The translations under genes and the position numbers were made by a program. A stretch of DNA of 64,000 nucleotides from Cryptomeria japonica (lineage: Eukaryota; Streptophyta; Pinopsida; Cupressales; Cupressaceae): NCBI RefSeq assembly GCF_030272615.1, contig NC_081407.1, forward strand, positions 151,861,048 to 151,925,047. The letters run 5' to 3'. Every line of letters starts with the position of its first letter. Positions within the stretch are counted from its first letter, which is position 1. The notes below the pieces were generated by a model. That model made no database searches. It saw only the letters and a list, made by a program, of their open reading frames with translations, and was not told the DNA's origin. Below are positions 20,816 to 31,669 of the stretch, piece by piece.

Positions 20816-22460
20816 GTGTGTGTTGATATAATCCATTCATTTAAGGGACAAACATCAGATGAAGAGCCATTTGAGTGTGAATTGCAAAATGCTAATACTA
20901 ATTTTGTTAGAACTAATTGGAGAATACTTGGGAGAGATAATCCTCAAGATCATTCTATCTATGACATTACCTACTCTATGCCAAATTATGATCATTATGT
21001 CATGAACTTTGAAGTGCCTAACAATGACAATGATTATGACTTACCCCTTCTTCATCCTAAACTAATTGATTGGGATAATCTAGAAAACCCTAAATTACAT
21101 GTCTTTTCCAATGATCATGACTTAGCTATGTATCTTAATTTTGTCAAACCCATAACACCTAAGATATCTTCCATTGCAGAATCAAGTAACATTTCTTACA
21201 GTCAGAAGAATGCCAAACTTTCTAGTCACAAAATTGAAATAAAACAAGGAAAGAGATCTATAGTTGAAAACCATTTCATGGCAACACTAGATCAATCAAA
21301 AGGGAAAATAAAGGATGTATCTAACAGTGAAAACCTCTTCGAGGTGCCAGAAGATGGAAAGTTTGACATCCTCCTTGCATATTTTCAAAAGAGATTTGCT
21401 ATTCTAATAGAACCAACAGAAGCAATAAACATTGGAACATCAAAGGACCCTAAGATACTTCATTTTGTTGCCTCATTATCAGATAAAGAGAGGAAAGAAT
21501 ACATAGAATTCTTCAGACAAAGACAAATAAATTTTGCTTGGTCCTATGCTGACATGTCAAGACTTAATCCAGATCTTATAATGCATCATCTCAATGTGGA
21601 TTTAAAAGAAAAACCAATTAAGCAAAAGCTAAGAAAGATGCATCCACACATTGTGCTCCTTGTAAAAGTCAAGCTCAAGAAACTATTAGATGTGGGTTTC
21701 ATAAGACCTGTTGCCTATCCAGAATGGGTTTCAAGCATTGTACCAGTCTCAAAGCTGAATAAAAGCGTAAGAGTCTGCACCAATTTCAAAGATTTGAACA
21801 AAGCATGTCCCAAAGATGATTTCCCACTACCCAACATTGATATAATTGTGGACTTATCAGCAGGACATGAGATGTTTTCATTAATGGATGGCTTCTCATG
21901 ATACAATCAAATAAGAATTGCCCCTGAAGATCAAGAAAAGACAACATTCACCTGTGCATGGGGTACTTATTGCTGGAATGTTATTGCATTTGGGCTTAAG
22001 AATGCAGGAGCGACTTATCAAAGGGCTATGACGACAATTTTCTATGATATGATGCATACATCTATGGAAGATTATGTAGATGATATACTTGCAAAATCTC
22101 ATACAAGACAAGAACATTTGAAAATCTTAAGAAATATCTTTGATAGGCTGGAAAGATATCAGTTGAGATTAAATCCAAAGAAATGTGCATTTGGAATAAC
22201 CTCTGGAAAACTTCTTAGGTACATTATATCAGCCCATGGAATTGAAGAAGATCCTAAAAAGGTCAAAGCCATCATGGAGATGGAGTCACCTAGGAACATA
22301 AGTCAATTGCGATCTTTGCAATCAATCAGAAGATTTGTCTCTCAATTAGCAGATAGATGTCATCCATTCACTCATCTTCTACATAAGAATGTTCCATTCA
22401 AATGGGATCAGAAATGTGAAGAGGATTTTATGCAAATCAAAGAATATCTCATGAATCCTC
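20816..22460 (+). pseudogene. Tat reverse transcriptase
   Basis: An N-terminal extension (20816-21580) precedes the RT core: EWVSSIVPVSKLNKSVRVC, FKDLNKACPKDDFPLPNID, MDGFS, then after a TGA (GGA is expected in 'DGFSGYNQI') RIAPEDQEKTTFTCAWGTY, FGLKNAGATYQRAM and the catalytic Y-V-D-D at 22073-22084, then FDRLERYQLRLNPKKCAF. The TGA at 21900 is a G-to-T change, not the usual C-to-T. RT copies element RNA into cDNA. Confidence 0.94.
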
Positions 22461-22870
22461 CAGTATGGTATCACCAATCAAAGAGAAACCATTGTTGCTC
22501 TATATCTCAGCGACAAACGTATCATTAGGCGCTCTCCTAGCTCAACATGATGAAGAAGGAAAAAAAAGAGCAGTGTATTACATCAGTAGAACACTTGTTC
22601 ACTATAAACTAAATTATACATCAATAGAGAAGACATGTCTAGCAATTGTATTTGCAACTTAGAAGCTGTGACATTATATGATGGCTCATTTTGTGAAGCT
22701 AATAGCCAAGATAGATCCACTAAAGTATTTGTTGAACAAGTCAACTTTGACAGGCAGATTAGCCAAATGGGTTATGATACTGAGTGAATTTGATATAGAG
22801 TATGTTCATCGAAAAGCTATCAAAGGACAAGTCATTGTTCATCAATTAGCTGAAGAACCTTTACAAAATG
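22461..22870 (+). pseudogene. Tat RNase H (canonical)
   Basis: LLYISATNVSLGALLAQ, RAVYYISRTLVHYKLNYTSI and EKTCLAIVFAT, then a TAG for the Gln of 'ATQKLRHY', then TLTGRLAKWVMILSEFDIEY. This is the ordinary Ty3 RNase H with its catalytic region partly degenerate. It overlaps the end of the RT frame by a frame change near 22465-22530. Confidence 0.92.
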
Positions 22871-22924
22871 ATATACCACTGCATATTGAATTTCAAGATG
22901 CAGACATTCTAATAGTAAGTACAA

Positions 22925-23319
22925 AATTTTGCGAATTGTACTTTGATGGTTCTTATAGAAAATATGGATCTGGCAAAGGAATTTTATTCATCACACCTTA
23001 GGGACACACAATTCCAAAATCATATAGACTATGGTTTCCATGCACAAACAATATTGCATAATATGAAGCATTGAATATTGAGCTCAAAATGGCTATTAAA
23101 TGGAATATCAAGGAATTACATGTTTATGGTGATTCACAGCTTATCATCAACCAAATAAATGATGATTATCAAACTAAGGATGACAAGCTCATGCCCTACA
23201 AACAGCTAGTAGAAGAGTTTAAAGAACACTTTGCGGAAATATCATTTACTCAAATCCCAAGAAATGAGAATAAAGCAATAGATGCAATGGCTACAATAGC
23301 ATCTCTCTTGCAAAATTAG
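22925..23319 (+). pseudogene. Tat additional RNase H (aRH)
   Basis: A second RNase H follows the first: ELYFDGSYRKYGSGKGILF, a YEALNIELKMAIKW block, HVYGDSQLIINQIN, then PRNENKAIDAMATIASLL. The D...E...D spacing and 'YGDSQLIxNQ' wording match the archaeal-type RNase H acquired by the plant Tat lineage. Two stops (23000, 23060) break it. Confidence 0.92.
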
Positions 23320-23519
23320 GAGAATAAACAGCGTTATGAATTCCTCGTAGAAGATATCTTAACCCCTACTATTCAATCCCAACATACCTACATAATTTTT
23401 CATATATCAGGGATCAGTCAATCATTATACGGCCAAACCTATCAGTACTCAAAAGAGAATATCCTTCCTCCTAACCTATCCCACAATTAAAGAAGAAATT
23501 TTATCCGTCAGTCATCCTA

Positions 23520-24684
23520 CTATACTATTATTGTTGATAGCTTATATAGGCGAGGTCTAGATAGTACTTTATTAAGATGTCTTGAACGAGAAGAATCTGA
23601 AAATTTTCTTAACAAAGTTCATGCAGGTATTTGTGGCACACACTCAAGTGGTTTAACACTAGCTATGAAACTTCTTTGTATGGGTTACTATTGACCTACT
23701 ATGGAGAGAGATTCATTCAGATATGCCAAAAAATGCAAATAATGTCAGATCCATGGGAATCTCATTCACGCACCAACACAAGAATTGTATCCTATGGTTG
23801 GATCATGGCCACTTTCTCAATGGGGCCTTGATTTGGTAGGAATAATAAATCCTTCATCTTCTAATGGACATATGTTCATTCTGATTGCTACTAAATATTT
23901 CACTAAATGGATTGAAGTAGTTCCTTTGACAAAAGTGACAGGAAAACAAATATCATCATTCATCTTGAATTATATAATCTATCGCTATGGAGTTCCTATG
24001 ACCATTATCATTGATAATGGATGACCATTTAAGAATCAAGATGTGAAGGAACTCTGTGAGCAGTTTCATATCTAACATAGGTTTTATACTTTGTATTATC
24101 CACAAGGAAATGGTCAAGATGAGGCATCAAACAAGAGTATCTTGAAAATTTTGAAGAAAACAATCAATGATGCTGGAAAAGACTGGCACATTCAGTTGAA
24201 TCCTACTCTTTGGGCATACTGAACTAGCATCCACACACCAATGGGGGCAGCTCCATATTGTTTAGTCTATGGATCAAAATCCATATTACCCATAGAAGTA
24301 GAGATACCTTCTCTATGGGTTTCCTTGAAAGGTCTTATACCAGAAGAAGAAGAACAACGAGTCTCTCGACTCCAAGAACTTGAACTGATTCAGGAACATC
24401 GCCAAAATGCAACAGATCATTTGAAAGTATATCAATAGAGAATGGAAAGAAGTTATAATAACAGAGTCAAGCCACACATTTTTCAGATTGGAGATATAGT
24501 TCTAAGGGAGAATCCAAGAAATCAGCAAGACTGAGAAAAGAAGGGTAAATTTGAACCAAATTGGCTTGGACGTTTTGTCATAGTAGTAGCATATGGCTCA
24601 AGAGCATACAAGTTATCTACCCTTGAAGGTGATTGGTTTGATGAACCTATCAATTCTATTCATCTTAAGAATATCTATGCTTGA
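23520..24684 (+). pseudogene. Tat integrase
   Basis: The zinc-binding part (HAGICGTHSSGLTLAMKLL) leads to the DDE core: LSQWGLDLVGIINPSSSNG (first Asp), a TKYFTKWIEVVPL block, YGVPMTIIIDNG (second Asp) and YYPQGNGQDEASNKS (Glu). The C-terminal GPY/F-like region reads FQIGDIVLRENPRN and ends EPINSIHLKNIYA at the TGA 24682-24684. Integrase joins cDNA to host DNA. It is interrupted by at least six stops, several of them TAG or TGA at Trp, Gln or Arg positions. Confidence 0.93.
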
Positions 24685-26557
24685 GATATAAAGTCTTGGA
24701 AAAAATCAATAAAAAGCATATAAAGTCCTGAAGAAATCAGTAAAAATCATAAAAGTAGAAAATCCCTAAAAAACATGAAACAGGGAAAATAAAAAAATAA
24801 AAATATGAAAAGGAAAATAATGCAATAAAATTAAATGGTGAAAACCTAGTAAACAAGCACTATCTAAAAAGTGAGTCCTCCATCTATGAGATTGCTTTGC
24901 ACACCTATCCACTCCATCATATCTGATCTATCGCTTCCTAGGTCATCCATTCCATCTTTTGCATCTATTGCTCTGCATTAGCAGAAAAAATGCAGCTTAC
25001 CAACAATTATCAATCTTTGACATACTTGTCGTATTCACTGTCTTAGATTTTATCAGAATCAATCAATCTGCATTTTATCCCACCATGGTTTGGATCTTGA
25101 TCAATTCATACATCCATAATAATTTTTTGTTTCCGTTGGGGGTAATATCCTAATTCCTTTTGCAAAGGTGATCTTTTGAATCTTTGAAAAATCCAAAACA
25201 TTTGGAAAACTTAGAAAAACCAAAACCACCCAGGATTTTGAAACAGATAGCGAGCAACAAAGCAACAAAGATCAAGGCATTTCATGACAACTAAATTGTG
25301 AAACTCAGAAAATGAAGAATCAACCAGCAAGTAATAAAGGATTATCAAAGATCATTCATCAAGATGATTATATCAATTAATGACCATTAGAACATGTGAA
25401 TGACATGCAAGATTCAGTGTTTATTTCTTGATTTATATTGCTAATCATGTACTCTATGCGACTCAAGAATGTCCATGACTAGAGAAGTTGAGATGGGCAA
25501 TGATTATTTTCTTTGATTGTTGTATGTGGTTTATATCTTATTAAGGTATATACTTGTCTAAAGATATGATCAGCAAAAGATCAAGGAGGACGTTCCAAGT
25601 CATGCATGAAAGGAGATAATCCTTGTCTGTTATGCAAGGAATACTCAGGTCAACTTGACTCATTATATCAAGTTGCTTGTATTAACTTTCTATATCAAAA
25701 TCTGTGTAAGAAATACTCAGGCCATCTTGGATCTTTATGTAAGGTTGCTTGTATTTTCTTACAACATTTTAATGCTCATTGATGAAATCAAGAACTGTTA
25801 CAAGACAAGTATATGAAGAATGGTAGTATCATTTTTAGTTAGATCATTTTAGATTAGCTCATTATTCATTTGCATTATAAGTATTCATTGTCAGGTGCAT
25901 TATAAGCATCTCATTTCTTTCACAGATCAATGGTCATAAATAAAGATTAAGTATAACTGGACAAACAAAAACAATCTGCATTTGATCATCATAGGTTCAT
26001 TCTTCTTTAGAATCATTTTACAATCATCATCTATTTCATTTAGTTGCATTTTAATCATTGTATTAGTTTGCATTCAATTAAGTACATTTCATTAATCATG
26101 TAGTAATCATCATTTTGCATTAGAATCATTCTCATTTTAGTTCTTTTATCTATTAAGGTCATTTAGTTGCATCTTTTGCACTTATATTCATTCATCATTA
26201 TAAGCATTACATATAAATAATCAAAAACATTTGATTAACATATTACATAATCATTCATTTGCATTTCCCATATAGATCATTGCATTTACACATCATTTAA
26301 ATTAGTAATCATTTTCATTTGCATCCATGGTCATCATAAGCAAAAATCAAAAACATTTATCATTGCATCATCATCATAATGAAGAGAAAAGATCATAACA
26401 TCATCCATATAATCAATGTATAAAGATCATCATCATATAGAGTAACATGCATACTAAAGATCATCATCATATAGAATCCATGTTTGCATATAGATCATCA
26501 TAAAACAATAAAACTCCAAGTATACAATAATATCAGATCAAAAGTACAAATGCCTTA
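24685..26557 (+). other. Tat 3' non-coding region, low-complexity ATCATT-rich part
   Basis: No sense gene. At 25830-26500 the DNA is dominated by irregular ATCATT, TTGCATT and ATCATC words, a simple-sequence-like zone with no fixed period. A short GGGGGTAATA near 25138 resembles a polypurine tract but is not next to an LTR. Confidence 0.6.
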
Positions 26558-28686
26558 TCAATACAAAGTCAAGTCATGGCTGTCCTGTACCACTACCAAC
26601 TTTATCCCTCTCTGTGGTTGTGGGTGAGAAGATCCTCCAAATGCCTATCTCTCATGATCACCACTCCTCTGAGGAGGTCCCATGACTCCATCACTGCTAG
26701 TATCCATCCTCACAGTGGTATAATAACTACCTTCTCTCTGGCTCTCTGTGACTAAATCCTCATATAGTCGTCACCAATGGGAAGTCTCATTCCCAACCTG
26801 AACTAATGCTCTAATAGTATCAGCTTGAAGAGTACCCAATCCAACCTATTGAATGTGATAAAGGAGGCCCTGAGTATCCTATTGTCTCCTAACAACTTTG
26901 TCTCTCTCTATCATGAGTGTCTATACCTATGCTCTAAGTTGATCTATCTATTCTTTGAGAGTATCCATGGTCTCCTACTCTAGCACATCCTGTTGTGGCA
27001 CATGACCCCCAATACCCTCATCTCCACCTCCCTGTCCACCTACTGGAATCTCAGTCTGAGTAGCTCTCAGAACCCGTCGTCTAATGAGTGGAACATGATC
27101 CTCTGGATCCTCATCCTCTCCACCATGAGCTGCAATAAACCTAGGGTCTGGCTAAACCTGACCAAAATCAATGCCTCTCCCGCAACCCCCATCTAGTCCA
27201 GTCATCCTACCTTCTCCTATAGAGGGAAATCCTCTAGGTGATCTCATCCCTGCCCTGCCATGATCCCTCCCAATCCATCCTACATCTCTCCCACCCATAG
27301 GATGCAGTCTCCCAATCCTTCCTACTGGTCCAAACAGTCCTCCACGGACTCTCAATCGACCTCCTCTCTGTCTGGGTTTCCTACCACCACCACCTCCATC
27401 TCCACTATCATCTCCATCCCCTCCGGCCTCCTGAGCAGCTCTAAGCTCTCGTCTCCATCTCCTGATAATTGGATCATCAAAATCATTATCCTCATCTCCT
27501 GAGCTGGGAGGAGGATCTACTAGATCGGTAATACGAGGAAACGGGTTTGCTAGTATGTATTGAGCATAATCTGTAGTAATCCCGGGATCTAGAATGTGCA
27601 ATCTCATATCATACACTACCCTAAGAATAGCCAGAAACTCTGCACATGCTAACTCAAATGACAAAGAAGGTCCCCAATCTCGCCTATCTCTGTACCACCA
27701 TGCATATATCGTGACACTAGTAGGCATGGGTTGAATGATACCAAACTATCTCAGAATGCAACTAATCAACTGTCTCTCAACAATGTATGGAGGCCGACCA
27801 ATGAGATATCTACTCTGCATAATAAATGGTAATGTTTGTGCATCATCTATCCATGGCTCACAATCGATATAAGGTCGCCGAATCACACTATCCAATGAAT
27901 CAAGAACCCAACGCCAATACTCCATCTTACCCAGCTTATGCTAAGTAAGGATACCTGCATATAGATAAACATATGGTTGCCTCTCTCCATGAACTCTATG
28001 ATGAATAGGTTGAGTAATAGCAATGTGCTCCTAGCACTAGATCTGTAAAAGTGTGCATCCTATCGATAGACTAGCATCCTCATCAAAAACAACCTAATGA
28101 AGATCATGATACAAATGAGAAAGCATAAAAGCACCCCACGCATATCGAGTTTGACGCTACATCATGCTCTGAATAATCTCACCTCAAACAACAAAAAAAC
28201 CTCATGATCTCCTATCTTGACAGATGAATCGCCCAATCAAACATGCAAGAATCATAAGGAGAGTCTCATAATATAGAATCATATCCTCCCATTGGATCTC
28301 TCCCTTGAAATGCTCTCATCACCAAATACGGCTTTGTATGCCTCTGTCCCTCCACGATCCTAAAAATCATACTGAACTAGCTCATCGATCACTGGAATGT
28401 GGGGAATCATGTAGACATCCTCAAGCGTCACACTAATCTCACCCATGGGCAAGAGGAAAGTGTTATGCTCACTATGCCATCTCTCAGCTAACGCTGTCAA
28501 CAATCCCCTATTATGGGTAATATCAAGCATGTATAACAAGTGGCGTAATCTGCAGGCATCTATATATCTCACCTCTGCCTGAGTAAGCTCTGGCACTAAT
28601 TGTCGCATCGCCAGAAATTTCTCCTGACACTAGAGAACATCAAGTTTCTCCTATTTACCAATAGAATTCGATCAATCATCACTCAT
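26558..28686 (-). pseudogene. Antisense plant mobile domain (PMD) protein gene of the Tat element
   Basis: On the strand opposite gag-pol, the ATG at 28684-28686 starts a reading of about 709 codons to a TGA at 26558-26560. It has one frame slip (near 28317) and many in-frame stops. Near residues 25-110 it reads YIDACRLRHLLYMLDI, ALAERWHSEHNTFLLPMGE and VTLEDVYMIPHIPV, the start of the plant mobile (aminotransferase-like) domain, followed by ACLIGRFICQDRR, YAWGAFMLSHLYHDL and HKLGKMEYWRWVLDSLDS. The C-terminus has an acidic then Gly/Arg-rich tail (27152-27400) and a Gln-rich coiled coil (26800-27000). Most stops are TAG where Gln fits. PMD proteins are linked to transposons and silencing in plants. 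It is probably a captured accessory ORF transcribed antisense. Confidence 0.85.
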
Positions 28687-29786
28687 CTATCTATCAAATC
28701 AAAGAGATCACTAATCTCTAACATCAATAATTGCTCAATTTTTTCACATGAAGCAAATTAGGCTATCAAATCATTTTAAACCTATCAAACATGGTTTTCT
28801 ATCAATCACTGAGTTCAATCAAACTCTGCTACGCTCTTCATCAAAAACCAAAATGGTTTCTTAGAGCTAATCTATCCAATCAAATCAAATCGATCCATCG
28901 TTTATCCTATCAATCAACATTATCCAGTCAAACAATCAAGTACCTATTCATCACAATTGCACATCAAAATGCCTAAATCTAATCATCAAAGTGATTTTTA
29001 TTGCTATGAAATCTATCAAACACATTCATCTGAAGCAAAAGTGCTAATCTTTTTAACAAAAGCGCAATTCTATTGAACGCGGGTGCTAAACCATACATAT
29101 GTGTGAACCTTTTAACAAAAGCGCTAAACCTTTGAGCACATGCGTGAAACAATCAAAAGTGTTGTTTTAAGCATCAAAACCGCTAACATTCATAACAAAT
29201 GTGCTACCAAAATGAGCACATGCGCTAAATTTTGCACATGCAGTAACTTTACATGCAAAAGCACTAAAACAGAAAACAACAACGCTAAACATACTCACCA
29301 AAAATCGTAAAATTCAAAATAACCAAAAACGCGCTAAACAAACATGAAAAATTATCCGACAAGTTGTGAAAAGTTCGGTATAAGATACATACCGGATACC
29401 CTTACTCAGGAGGTCATTGATATCGTCGAACATGCTCAAATCGATGGTTCTCTAATGGGATCACCATTTTGCCACCTCACCAAGACAATTTCATCACAAA
29501 GCTGGAAGGATGCAAATGCAACTAAAATTACCTTTGGTTACTTTTATATTTACTATTTGGAAGGGTAATTAATGCTTTTGAATGGGGCATTTTTATTTAT
29601 TTTTCACAAATGAATTTAATTGATGGATCTTTTTCAATTATCATGAGATCAATCGCTTATCCAAAAAAATCAACAAATTCATGATCAATCTCCCGAGGGG
29701 GCACACAATCGGGATTTTTATCTCCATCAGGCACACTATCGAGACTTGATTTAATCTTTGAAACGATGTTGTCTTGACATCATTTC
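28687..29786 (+). other. Tat 3' UTR with inverted copies of the leader repeat
   Basis: At 29035-29345 about a dozen copies of ACAAAAGCGCTAAAC-like words occur. They are the reverse complement of the GTTAGCGCATTTGT words in the 5' leader. A 74-codon frame (29344-29568) follows; I recognise no domain in it. Near 29690-29760 a CCCGAGGGGGCAC segment leads to the PPT. Confidence 0.65.
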
Positions 29787-29800
29787 AAAGAGGGGGAAAA
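29787..29800 (+). promoter_or_regulatory. Polypurine tract of the Tat element
   Basis: AAAGAGGGGGAAAA directly precedes the TGTATACAC start of the 3' LTR. Confidence 0.92.
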
Positions 29801-29859
29801 TGTATACACATAAAAGTGGCTATGAGCGATTAAATAAATATTTAATATTTATTCTTCTA
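29801..29859 (+). repeat. Tat 3' LTR, part 1 (before the LINE)
   Basis: TGTATACACATAAAAGTGGC matches the 5' LTR start. The match ends in TATTCTTCTA at 29850-29859, the left copy of the LINE target-site duplication. Confidence 0.93.
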
Positions 29860-30242
29860 GAATTTAATTGAATAAACTGAATAAACGGGAGATGGAGTTG
29901 TGCATGGTGGGAGCCGTACGCAGGCTAGGGCATCGCAGCCCTAGTTCATGAGTGGAGCCTGCATGCTAGTGTGACAGCAGGAGGGAGGCATTTGCGGGTG
30001 TGGGTGTTGTTGCAAGAGGGGTTAGCTATGGGGCTACGGGGGTGGAAGGTGGTGCGGCGGTTGCAGGTGGTGGGAGGTGCTGCGGGAGGCAGGGGCTTGG
30101 GGTTCCTATGGATTCGCAGCCTGTTCGCAAGGAAGGGCAGTGGGGGTTTTGATCTACATGGTGGGAAGAGTGTGTGTTCTTACAAGGGGGTGTGGCGTCC
30201 TTGCCCATATCCTTTCAAGAGGTGGGCTCTCTGAGTGGTACG
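29860..30242 (+). promoter_or_regulatory. LINE 5' UTR
   Basis: A GC-rich 380-bp stretch (GGTGGGAGGTGCTGCGGGAG and similar) very unlike the AT-rich LTR around it. Plant LINE 5' UTRs often hold an internal promoter; none is directly visible. The frames reading through it have no known domain. Confidence 0.6.
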
Positions 30243-31669
30243 ATGTCTAGATCTGGTGGACAGGCCTCAAAGGCGTCTCACGATATGGATTTCTAGGCTA
30301 TGGTGGGTTTGAAATCTCCACTCCAAAATGTAAAGAAATTTGATAATAACCTTTTTGCCTCAGAGTCTAGGGCTGGAAGTGCAGGGGGCTCTCGGATCTC
30401 GAAGATTAATGGCTACCTCGAGAGGTGCAGTGAGAGACCAAGGTTGAGTATTCCTCTAAAGATGATAGCAGAAGATGTTGATTACTTTTTAAAACATTCA
30501 TTATACTGCAAGTTTTTGGGGATGAGGGTTTCTCTGCAGTTTTTGGAGAACTAGGCTTAGAGATCTTGGGCACCGGATGGGGAAATGGAGATTATGTTAC
30601 TGGAAAACAACTAATACATGGTTACCTTCAATTGCATGGAGGATCGGAGTAGGGTTTTTTAAGGAGGGTCGTATTTTTACAATCATGTGGGGTTGTTCAT
30701 CAAACCTTGGCATGCAAGGTTCAACCCTTCAGAGGAACTCTCGAATAGGGTCCTAGTGTGGGTCCATTTACCGTGTTATTCGGTGGAATGTTGTCAGGAG
30801 GATGTGCTACGAATGCTCACTTCAGTGCTTGGGAGGTCAGTTGGAGCCTCAACACAAACCCTGGGGAGAAGGGTAATGACCTTCACCCATATCTGTGTTG
30901 AAATTGATCTTAGTAAGCCTCTACCAGATGCTATAGATATGTGTGCAGGTTCTTATTCCTAGGTTCAGCAGCTGGACTATGAGACTTTACCATTTTGGTG
31001 TTGTCTGTGTCATGAGTATGGTCATTTGCAGCGCAAGTGTCCGAGGTATAAACCGCTGGTGCACCAACCTTAACAGCCAACCCATAACACGGATGGGGCT
31101 GACAAAGGAAAAGTCGCCATGACTGGGGAGGTTGTGGGTACTGATGGTTTTGTCCCAGTTAAAACAAAGAACAGGAATCGGGGACAAAAGAGGCCCCTAC
31201 AGGAGAGACAGGAGGAGGATACCTTTAATAGGTTTGAAGCCCTCGACGACCTCACCCAGCAAGAGGTGAACCCTGGGTTGACTCCTTTGGATCAGGGTGC
31301 ATCGGGGTTGGTCAATGATAGTGTGAATTGGGACTCGACCCAGGCTCTGGAAATTGCTGGGAGCCAGCAAATGGAGATGGATCTGCCAATTGTGGCTTAG
31401 TTGGGGACCATTCCTAGCGTTGTAGTGGAGTTGGCTAGGGGGGATGTTTATGCTTCAGCTCAAAAATTGGAATCTGCTGGGGCTAAAAGTAACAAGATGG
31501 GCTTACATTTGGGTCTCCATCAGAAGGACATTAAGAAAGGATCAACGGAGAAGAGTTCAAAGGTTGGCAAAAAAAGGATTTGGAGAAGATCAAATTGATG
31601 GGGGAGAATTTGGTTGAGTTAGGGTCAGTCAAGACTCTGGATTCTCACTTTTCCAATCCTCCTAAATGA
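30243..31669 (+). pseudogene. LINE ORF1 (DUF4283-like, zinc knuckle)
   Basis: The ATG at 30243-30245 is the most upstream in frame; a TAG follows 17 codons later (30294-30296), before a second ATG at 30300. The DUF4283-like RNA-binding region spans about residues 75-240 (LKHSLYCKFLGMRVSLQFL ... FIKPWHARFNPSEE ... VLVWVHLPCYSVE). The knuckle CCLCHEYGHLQRKC is near residue 260. Five or so stops interrupt it. The frame slips at the A7 run near 31570-31576, after which the natural C-terminus (KTLDSHFSNPPK) ends in TGA at 31667-31669. ORF1 protein would coat LINE RNA. Confidence 0.85.

Noticed and set aside
26993-27502. Plus-strand Ser/Pro/Ile-rich frames opposite the PMD gene
   Set aside because: They are complements of the Gly/Arg-rich PMD tail; the minus strand has recognisable domains up- and downstream.
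30026-30208. Pro/Ser-rich minus-strand frame in the LINE 5' UTR
   Set aside because: GC-rich non-coding DNA gives open frames by chance; no motif and no conservation evidence.
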